11,877 nucleotides of DNA, taken from an uncultured Porphyromonas sp. (GTDB lineage: Bacteria > Bacteroidota > Bacteroidia > Bacteroidales > Porphyromonadaceae). The notes below the pieces were generated by a model. That model was not told where the DNA came from. It did not search any database and saw nothing but the letters and a program-made list of their open reading frames with translations. A program made the translations under genes and the position numbers. Positions within the stretch are counted from its first letter, which is position 1; every line of letters starts with the position of its first letter. The stretch covers positions 1 through 11,877 of the forward strand of contig NZ_CABUAN010000050.1 of assembly GCF_902489635.1 (NCBI RefSeq), written 5' to 3'. Shown here in pieces: positions 7,263-11,877 of this stretch.

Positions 7263-9128
7263 ATGGCAACAAAGAAAAAGATTCAGTTTAGCCTCGTATA
7301 CAGAGATATGTGGCAATCCTCAGGCAAGTTCCAGCCACGCGCTGAGCAACTAGCAGCGATCGCACCGCTCATCATCGAGATGGGTTGCTTCGCTCGTGTC
7401 GAGACGAATGGTGGAGCCTTCGAGCAGGTCAAGCTACTCGCTGGCGAAAACCCTAATGACGCTGTACGCGCCTTCACCAAGCCGCTCAACGAGGCGGGCA
7501 TCAAGACACACATGCTAGACCGTGGTCTCAACGGACTACGCATGTACCCCGTACCGGCCGACGTCCGCAAGATGATGTACCGTGTCAAGCATGCGCAGGG
7601 GGTAGACATCACACGTATCTTCGACGGTCTCAACGACCCGCGCAACATCATCCCCTCCATACATTATGCCAAGGAGGCGGGCATGACCGCTCAGGCGACA
7701 CTCTGTATCACCTACTCACCGATACATACGATCGAGTACTACTCTACGCTAGCCGACAAGCTCATCGAGGCTGGCGCTGACGAGATCTGTCTCAAGGATA
7801 TGGCCGGCATCGGTCGTCCACACTTCCTCGGGCAGCTCGTCAAGTCGATCAAGTCTAAGCACCCCGACACGATCATTCAGTATCACGGACACTCGGGCCC
7901 AGGCTTTTCTGTAGCCTCTATGCTAGAGGTGTGCGAAAACGGCGCTGACATCATAGACGTTGCCATGGAGCCTATCTCTTGGGGTAAGATCCACCCCGAC
8001 GTGATCACTATCCGTGAGATGCTCTACGATGCGGGCTTTGATGTACCTGAGATCAATATGGACGCCTACATGCGCGCTCGTACTATGACTCAGAGCTTTA
8101 TCGATGACTTCCTCGGGTACTTTATGGGCTCGACCAATAAGGAGACCTCTTCGCTACTAGTCGGTTGCGGTCTGCCAGGCGGTATGATGGGCTCCATGAT
8201 GGCCGACCTCAAGGGCGTCCACTCAGGTATCAATATGTACCTGCGCAATCACGACCAGCCTGAGCTATCGATCGATGACCTACTGGTCAAGCTCTTTAAT
8301 GAGGTCGCTTACGTATGGCCACGTGTCGGTTATCCCCCACTAGTTACCCCCTTCAGCCAGTATGTCAAGAACATCGCTCTGATGAACGTCTACAACATGA
8401 CGCAGGGCAAGGGACGCTGGCTAGCCATAGACCAGAACATGTGGAATATGATCCTCGGCAAGGCTGGTCGTATCCCGGGCAAGATAGATCCCGAGCTCGT
8501 GGCTCTCGCCAAGGAGAAGGGCCTAGAGTTTTCCGATGCTGACCCACAGCAGTTCTACCCCGATGCGCTGGATGAGTTCCGCAAGGAGATGAAGGAAAAT
8601 GGCTGGGAGTTCGGACCTGACGACGAGGAGCTCTTCGAGCTGGCTATGCACCCCGAGCAGTACAGACGCTACAAGAGCGGCGACCTGCGTCGTGAGTTTG
8701 AGGACTCTCTCGCTAAGGCTAAGGCTGATGCACTAGCTAAGAAGGGCTTCGACGAGAGCGACATCAAGAAGGCTATGCGTGCTGGTACGCAGATGATCCC
8801 TGCACCAACGACCGGTACCGTCCTCTGGGAGGTCGATCCGACCGAAGGCTCGATGGCTCCAGCCACTGGCACGGAGTATGTCACGGGTCAGCCTTTCTGC
8901 TACATCGAGACTCCATTTGGTCAGATAGAGCGTGTCAATACGAACTTCACGGGCAAGCTCATCGAGGTTTGTGTAGGTCAAGGTCAGACCGTCCGCAAGG
9001 GCGACGAGCTAGCCTACATCAAGCCAGCCGAAAAGGAGGAGCACTACCCCGACTATCAGCCCCCGATCAAGCGTATCGAGGAGGAGGCTACGACACGTCA
9101 GCGTGAGCGTCGTCCTCTAGGGCGCTAA
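7263..9128 (+). CDS. oadA: OadA/pyruvate carboxylase subunit B-like carboxyltransferase with lysine-less biotinyl-like domain
   Basis: Member of the biotin-dependent carboxyltransferase family (oxaloacetate decarboxylase alpha, pyruvate carboxylase B), which moves carboxyl groups between carboxybiotin and a keto acid such as pyruvate. The 621-residue protein has an HMGL-type TIM barrel with YRDMWQSS (13-20; metal-ligand Asp15), ICLKDMAG (175-182; catalytic Lys178) and YHGHSG (207-212; metal-binding His208 and His210). GLPGGMMGSMMADL and VTPFSQYVKN belong to the conserved carboxylase domain that follows, which runs to GPDDEELFELAMHP. The C-terminal 110 residues resemble a biotinyl domain, but the usual EAMKM reads ETPFGQIERV (549-558), with no lysine. 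The tail is charged and rich in Arg and Glu. Start: ATG 7263; an upstream TTG in frame at 7200 overlaps the promoter. No beta or gamma decarboxylase subunit gene is adjacent. Exact substrate is uncertain. Confidence 0.8.
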   Translation: MATKKKIQFSLVYRDMWQSSGKFQPRAEQLAAIAPLIIEMGCFARVETNGGAFEQVKLLAGENPNDAVRAFTKPLNEAGIKTHMLDRGLNGLRMYPVPADVRKMMYRVKHAQGVDITRIFDGLNDPRNIIPSIHYAKEAGMTAQATLCITYSPIHTIEYYSTLADKLIEAGADEICLKDMAGIGRPHFLGQLVKSIKSKHPDTIIQYHGHSGPGFSVASMLEVCENGADIIDVAMEPISWGKIHPDVITIREMLYDAGFDVPEINMDAYMRARTMTQSFIDDFLGYFMGSTNKETSSLLVGCGLPGGMMGSMMADLKGVHSGINMYLRNHDQPELSIDDLLVKLFNEVAYVWPRVGYPPLVTPFSQYVKNIALMNVYNMTQGKGRWLAIDQNMWNMILGKAGRIPGKIDPELVALAKEKGLEFSDADPQQFYPDALDEFRKEMKENGWEFGPDDEELFELAMHPEQYRRYKSGDLRREFEDSLAKAKADALAKKGFDESDIKKAMRAGTQMIPAPTTGTVLWEVDPTEGSMAPATGTEYVTGQPFCYIETPFGQIERVNTNFTGKLIEVCVGQGQTVRKGDELAYIKPAEKEEHYPDYQPPIKRIEEEATTRQRERRPLGR

Positions 9129-9247
9129 GGCGTACAGGTCCGCCCCTACACAAATGGGGTCTCACGTTGAAATCAACATTTGACACAGTTCTCTAGGACG
9201 GACTATTCGTTGGCTCCGACCATTCCGACACTTCCAATCTCTCCGAG

Positions 9248-9301
9248 AAAATACAGAAGCAGGCTCCCTGGTACCATACCAGAGAGCCTGCCTTTGTATT
9301 T
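9248..9301. terminator. Long bidirectional terminator hairpin between convergent genes
   Basis: The arms are AAATACA (9249-9255), GCAGGCTC (9259-9266) and CTGGTA (9268-9273), with loop CCA. They pair with TACCAG (9277-9282), GAGCCTGC (9284-9291) and TGTATTT (9295-9301). Only single mismatches or G-U pairs interrupt a stem of about 24 bp. T-rich runs follow the core on both strands. It lies between the plus-strand carboxyltransferase gene and the minus-strand barrel gene and should stop both. Confidence 0.88.
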
Positions 9302-9306
9302 ACCGT

Positions 9307-9328
9307 CTAGCTCTACCCTGAGAGCTAG
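9307..9328. terminator. Second hairpin after the downstream barrel gene
   Basis: CTAGCTCT (9307-9314) and AGAGCTAG (9321-9328) form a perfect 8-bp stem with a 6-nt loop, 20 nt past the stop codon of the minus-strand gene. No T-run follows on the minus strand, so it may protect the 3' end or act with the larger hairpin at 9248-9301 instead of terminating alone. Confidence 0.5.
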
Positions 9329-9348
9329 TAGAGGTTTAGGTCGCTATG

Positions 9349-10053
9349 TTAGAAGCGATAACCTAGACCTACGTAGAAGTTCATATTGTTGACCTTCACC
9401 TCATCAAAAGCGGAGGTATTGAGTAGACCATACTCGAAGCCTAGGTTGACACCAAACTGACGATACTCGAAGGCAGCCTGCATGCCGACACCTAGGTCGA
9501 AGGGCTTAAGGATCTTAGGATCTGTCTTGTATGGGTTGTTGTCACCCTTGTTGACAGCATCATCAGACGCCTTGGCAAGCTCTCTAGCCGCATCAGCTAT
9601 CTTACCTTCTCCGGTTACCCTGGTCTTCTGAGAGACTTTTCCTAGGAATCCGTAAGAGAACCAAGGACCAGCCTGGATAGAAACCGCCATGTTGGGAGCG
9701 ACAGCTACGCGGTATCCTACATGTACAGGGATCTCTACGTTGTGCAGCCATGTAGAGGAGACAACCTTCATAGCGTAGTCCGTCGTCTTGGGGAGCTCGA
9801 CCGTAGCCTTAGCACCACGGCTGAGGAAGTAGAGCCCAGGATTAATGTAAAAGCCATCTGTGATGCCAAACTCGACACCACCACCAATGCGGTAGCCGGT
9901 GAGTATGTCTCCATCATTCGTTTCTCCATTCGCCTTGCCAGTCATGTTGGAGAAGTTAGCGCCAGCCTCCACCTTGATCGTGGGGCGCATCTGAGCTGTT
10001 GCGAGCGTAGTAGCTGCAAGCAGTGTGATGAGTGATAGAATTACTTTCTTCAT
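9349..10053 (-). CDS. PorT/OmpA-like outer-membrane beta-barrel protein, downstream paralog
   Basis: A 234-residue secreted protein. The N-terminus MKKVILSLITLLAATTLATA is a signal peptide with a likely cut after ATA and before Gln21. The mature part alternates short amphipathic strands with Gly/Asn/Asp-rich loops and ends in GLGYRF, the terminal-Phe beta-signal of outer-membrane barrels. It resembles the PorT/OMP_b-brl small-barrel families common in Bacteroidales, with perhaps eight strands. It is a close paralog of the gene at 10154-10837. Residues 1-36 and the last 60 or so are nearly the same, while the central loops differ, for example around 37-50, 80-95 and 135-175. A hairpin terminator precedes it and no consensus promoter is visible in the gap. 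Specific role unknown. Confidence 0.88.
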   Translation of the reverse strand: MKKVILSLITLLAATTLATAQMRPTIKVEAGANFSNMTGKANGETNDGDILTGYRIGGGVEFGITDGFYINPGLYFLSRGAKATVELPKTTDYAMKVVSSTWLHNVEIPVHVGYRVAVAPNMAVSIQAGPWFSYGFLGKVSQKTRVTGEGKIADAARELAKASDDAVNKGDNNPYKTDPKILKPFDLGVGMQAAFEYRQFGVNLGFEYGLLNTSAFDEVKVNNMNFYVGLGYRF

Positions 10054-10074
10054 AGTAAAATAGGGGTTGTGTGA

Positions 10075-10114
10075 TACAAAAGGGCGACCCGCTCACAAGT
10101 TGAGTAGGTCGCCC
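10075..10114 (-). terminator. Intrinsic terminator between the two barrel genes
   Basis: GGGCGACC (10082-10089) and GGTCGCCC (10107-10114) form a perfect 8-bp GC-rich stem. An inner CTCA/TGAG pairing is also possible. On the minus strand the stem is followed by TTTTG (10081-10077). It sits after the first barrel gene and only about 20-25 nt before the start of the second, so the second gene depends on readthrough or an unrecognised promoter. Confidence 0.8.
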
Positions 10115-10153
10115 CATAAGCTTCATTAGAGAAGTCGATTTAGGTCGCTATGA

Positions 10154-10837
10154 TTAGAAGCGATAGCCTAGACCTACGTAGAAGTTCATGTTGTTGACCT
10201 TCACGTTCTCAACAGCGGATGTGTTGAGTAGGCCATACTCAAAGCCTAGGTTAACGCCAAACTGACGATACTCGAAGGCAGCCTGCATACCTACACCTAG
10301 GTCGAAGGGCTTGAGGCTCTGCTTAACAGCTTTGCCATCCTTGTATGGGTTGTTGTCACCCTTGTTGAGCTCGTCAACGATCTTCTTTGCAGCATCAGCA
10401 GCGAGACCATCTCCGGTTGCCTTGTAAACTCTCTTACCGAGGAATCCGTAAGAGAACCAAGGACCAGCCTGGATAGAGACCGCCATGTCGGGAGCGATAC
10501 CTGCGCGATATCCTACGTGTACAGGGACCTCGACGTTGTGTAGCCAAAGAGTTGCATCAGCCTTAGCACCTAGCAGCTCTATAGCCTCGGTCTTAGCACC
10601 GCGGCTGAGGAAGTATACGCCAGGATTGACGTAGAAGCCATCAGCAAAGCCGAACTCAGCACCGACACCAGCGCGATAGCCGATCATCATCTTACCATCG
10701 GTTGACTTGTCGTCGACCTTGGTCGTCTGGTTAGCGAAGTTAGCACCAGCCTCTACCTTGATAGTGGGGCGCATCTGAGCTGTTGCGAGCGTAGTAGCTG
10801 CGAGCAGCGTGACGAGTGATAGAATTACTTTCTTCAT
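10154..10837 (-). CDS. PorT/OmpA-like outer-membrane beta-barrel protein, upstream paralog
   Basis: A 227-residue outer-membrane protein, the first of two tandem paralogs on the minus strand. The signal peptide MKKVILSLVTLLAATTLATA is followed by Gln21 (likely cut ATA/Q). The mature part reads as a small beta-barrel with conserved blocks VSIQAGPWFSYGFLGK and FDLGVGMQAAFEYRQFGVNL and the terminal GLGYRF expected for BAM-dependent insertion. A Lys/Asp-rich variable insert (about 140-170, containing NKGDNNPYKDG) and others at 37-50 and 80-90 probably form surface loops. A good Bacteroidales promoter lies about 110 nt upstream (10947-10976), leaving a leader of roughly 100 nt. The strand-scale resemblance to PorT-like porins is family-level only; ligand or adhesin function is not indicated. 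Confidence 0.9.
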   Translation of the reverse strand: MKKVILSLVTLLAATTLATAQMRPTIKVEAGANFANQTTKVDDKSTDGKMMIGYRAGVGAEFGFADGFYVNPGVYFLSRGAKTEAIELLGAKADATLWLHNVEVPVHVGYRAGIAPDMAVSIQAGPWFSYGFLGKRVYKATGDGLAADAAKKIVDELNKGDNNPYKDGKAVKQSLKPFDLGVGMQAAFEYRQFGVNLGFEYGLLNTSAVENVKVNNMNFYVGLGYRF

Positions 10838-10946
10838 TGTTAGTTGATTATAGGATTGTTAATTAGTTATGAGTCTTTCTAAAGTTGCTTCTCCTAATAA
10901 TCGCCAAATACGCTTATCTAGTGATTTAGAAGCATCCTTACGGGAG

Positions 10947-10976
10947 CAAATATACGGAAAAAACATTACAGCGCAA
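10947..10976 (-). promoter_or_regulatory. Bacteroidales promoter for the barrel gene pair
   Basis: On the minus strand, TTG (10976-10974) is followed after exactly 19 nt by TATATTTG (10954-10947). This matches the -33 TTTG (here CTTG) and -7 TAnnTTTG spacing known for Bacteroides sigma-ABfA promoters. Transcription would start near 10940, giving a leader of about 100 nt before the ATG at 10837. A T-run (TTTTTT) lies between the two boxes. Confidence 0.8.
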
Positions 10977-11002
10977 GTTACACCCTATATTTCGCCAGGG
11001 CT

Positions 11003-11090
11003 GATGCATTATAATCGCTCTATCAGGAACTACACATGAGCAATAAGCGAGGCATAGATGAGGGCACTATATATAATAATGTGTCAGCCA
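11003..11090 (+). repeat. Head module of the array element, copy A
   Basis: It starts with GATGCATTATAATCGCTCT, continues TCAGGA(A)CT and AAGCGAGG, and ends near TATAATAATGTGTCAGCC. The same blocks, in order, occur at 11484-11574. Each copy is followed, after a filler of about 90-140 nt, by a phased palindrome array. No open frame or RNA gene is recognised. It begins about 30 nt beyond the -33 box of the barrel promoter. Confidence 0.75.
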
Positions 11091-11093
11091 TGG

Positions 11094-11123
11094 ATTGGCT
11101 GTTAGCTATTGGCTGTTAGCTAT
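11094..11123 (+). repeat. Two-copy 14-bp tandem repeat
   Basis: ATTGGCTGTTAGCT occurs twice in direct succession (11094-11107 and 11108-11121) followed by AT. It lies in the non-coding filler between the head module and the array, and is absent from the second copy of the element, so it is probably a local slippage duplication. Confidence 0.85.
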
Positions 11124-11153
11124 CGAAACCATCGGAGCTATCATAGTGATCGG

Positions 11154-11182
11154 ATCTCTAACTTCTAACCTCTAATCTCTAA
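11154..11182 (+). repeat. Degenerate heptamer repeat (YTCTAAY)
   Basis: About four units of CTCTAAC / TTCTAAC / CTCTAAT / CTCTAAT occur in a row, just before the palindrome array. Related but scrambled CTCTAC / CTCTAAC units appear near 11602-11616, before the next array, so this may be a remnant of a shared part of the element. Confidence 0.7.
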
Positions 11183-11227
11183 TTACATATCTTTACGGGG
11201 AAATTCGTCCGATTCCTTCCTTTCTCG

Positions 11228-11392
11228 AATATCCACGTGGGAAATCTCAAATCTCCACGTGGATATTTTTTATTTTCCACGTGGGCGTCATTCATTTCCT
11301 CCGAAGTTTCATTTGATTCCTCCGAAGAATTTTTTCTTCCCCACGTGGAAAATAAAAATTCTCCACCTGGATATTTCGAAATCTCCACGTGG
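11228..11392. repeat. Phased palindrome array, second copy (8 elements)
   Basis: Elements: CCACGTGG at 11233, 11255 and 11277; CCTCCGAAG at 11298 and 11319; CCACGTGG at 11341; CCACCTGG at 11363; CCACGTGG at 11385. Centre-to-centre distances are 22, 22, 21.5, 21, 21.5, 22 and 22 bp. Spacers are AT-rich, 12-14 nt. AATATCCACGTGG (11228-11240) and CCACGTGGATATT (11255-11267) form a 13-bp inverted repeat. Apparent open frames on both strands here are repeat artefacts (recurring PRGY/STWK peptides). From 11304 onward it is a direct repeat of positions 1-89. Confidence 0.92.
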
Positions 11393-11472
11393 AAATCACT
11401 TTTCCCGACATGGTGCCGTTTTGATATGTAGCCGGATCTAAATTATTGTAGCGCGTCGGCGTTGAATTTGCC
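11393..11472 (+). repeat. Conserved tail module of the array element, second copy
   Basis: Contains AAATCACTTTT, GTTTTGATATGTAG, CTAAATTATTGTA and GTTGAATTTGCC in the same order and spacing as 90-170. Unlike the left copy it is not followed by a gene; the next head module starts 11 nt later. The tail is therefore part of the element itself and not an hpt-specific control region. Confidence 0.8.
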
Positions 11473-11483
11473 CAGCTAGGGCG

Positions 11484-11574
11484 GATGCATTATAATCGCT
11501 CTGTCAGGAGCTGCAGATGACGACAAGCGAGGAGTAGAGAGGGAGATGAGCTCATCGTATATAATGCGTTAGCC
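11484..11574 (+). repeat. Head module of the array element, copy B
   Basis: Second copy of the 11003-11090 module, beginning GATGCATTATAATCGCTCT, then TCAGGAGCT and AAGCGAGG, ending TATAATGCGTTAGCC. The two heads are 481 bp apart, so elements A and B sit in tandem. The filler after it (11575-11655) has CTCTAC/CTCTAAC repeats and no gene. Confidence 0.75.
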
Positions 11575-11660
11575 CTGTATATTTCGCAAAGCTCACGAGC
11601 ACTCTCTACTCTCTAACATCGTACCTCTGATTCGACTCTCTCGTAGGGAATCCGAAATAT

Positions 11661-11820
11661 CCACGTGAGAAATAAAAATTCCCCACGTAGGCGAGAAATA
11701 AAACTTCGGAAGAATCAAATGAAACTTCGGAGGAATGAAATGAAACTTCCGAAGAATTTTTCCTTTTCCACTTGGGAAATAAAAAATATCCACGTGGGAA
11801 TTTGATTTCCCACGTGGATA
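11661..11820. repeat. Phased palindrome array, third copy (8 elements, centre inverted)
   Basis: Elements: CCACGTGA 11661, CCACGTAG 11683, CTTCGGAAG 11704, CTTCGGAGG 11725, CTTCCGAAG 11746, CCACTTGG 11768, CCACGTGG 11790 and 11810. Centre distances are 22, 21.5, 21, 21, 21.5, 22 and 20 bp. The middle (11704-11733 with spacer AATCAAATGAAA) is the reverse complement of the matching part of the second array, while the flank after 11746 is in the same orientation. The end, TATCCACGTGGGAA (11787-11800) with TTCCCACGTGGATA (11807-11820), is a perfect 14-bp stem with a 6-nt loop. The usual tail module does not follow. Confidence 0.9.
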
Positions 11821-11877
11821 GTATGTCCTCTTCCTGAAAAAAGTACACAGTTGGGAAGGTATTACTGAGATGGTACT
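11821..11877. other. Unassigned window end
   Basis: The last 57 bases match neither the tail module nor any gene start that can be supported. They mark where the third element departs from the pattern of the other two. Confidence 0.4.

Noticed and set aside
9129..9392. Small gene at 9180-9392 on the plus strand
   Set aside because: It runs through the terminator hairpins and into the end of the opposite gene, with no recognisable family.
11179..11441. Overlapping open frames on both strands rich in PRGY, STWK and SSE repeats (also at 11593-11848)
   Set aside because: They are translations of the palindrome arrays, open in several frames on both strands with no start context or family resemblance.
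11228..11820. CRISPR array
   Set aside because: The conserved part is only 8-9 bp, the period is 21-22 bp, spacers are AT-rich and related to one another, and no cas genes are present.
10838..11877. tRNA or other known RNA gene in the right-hand gene-free region
   Set aside because: No cloverleaf, GTTCRA-type T-loop or known RNA signature was found by eye. The stretch is explained by the promoter, leader and repeat modules.

Overview
The window looks like chromosomal DNA of a Bacteroidota (Bacteroidales) bacterium, most plausibly a Porphyromonas relative. The pointers are Bacteroidales-type promoters (TAnnTTTG at -7, one with a -33 TTG spaced 19 nt), small OmpA/PorT-like outer-membrane barrels with classical signal peptides, and the hpt-adk-obgE grouping. 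The genus is an inference, not read from a marker gene.

Layout. Positions 1-170 are the end of a repeat element: phased palindromes followed by a conserved tail. Positions 289-7188 hold seven closely packed plus-strand genes that could form one or two transcripts: hpt (purine salvage), adk (adenylate kinase), obgE (ribosome-associated GTPase), a divergent 6-phosphogluconolactonase-family gene, hflX (ribosome-associated GTPase), an LpxL/HtrB-type lipid A acyltransferase, and an O-antigen ligase/polymerase-like membrane protein. hflX and the acyltransferase gene overlap by 14 nt, and the other gaps run from 4 to about 63 nt. A separate promoter then serves a stand-alone OadA/PycB-type carboxyltransferase gene (7263-9128), whose C-terminal biotinyl-like domain has no biotin-accepting lysine. 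Convergent to it are two minus-strand tandem paralogs for secreted outer-membrane beta-barrels (10154-10837, then 9349-10053). They have a shared long-hairpin terminator at 9248-9301, an intrinsic terminator between them, and a good promoter at 10947-10976.

Positions 10980-11877 contain no credible gene. They are filled by two more copies of the repeat element seen at the left edge. Each array consists of short palindromes, mainly CCACGTGG with CCTCCGAAG/CTTCCGAAG-type elements in the middle, whose centres lie 20-22 bp apart, about two turns of B-DNA. The arrays are embedded in a composite element with a conserved head (GATGCATTATAATCGCTCT) and a conserved tail (GTTTTGATATGTAG ... CTAAATTATTGTA ... 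GAATTTGCC). The copies at 1-170 and 11304-11472 are direct repeats flanking the whole gene block.

How the genes work together. The first block combines nucleotide salvage and energy charge (Hpt, Adk) with two ribosome-linked GTPases (ObgE, HflX), then turns to lipopolysaccharide assembly (acyltransferase, ligase-like protein). The carboxyltransferase belongs to C3/C4 carboxylate metabolism and needs a biotin carrier encoded elsewhere. The paralogous barrels are surface proteins. The most unusual part of the window is the phased-palindrome array family.
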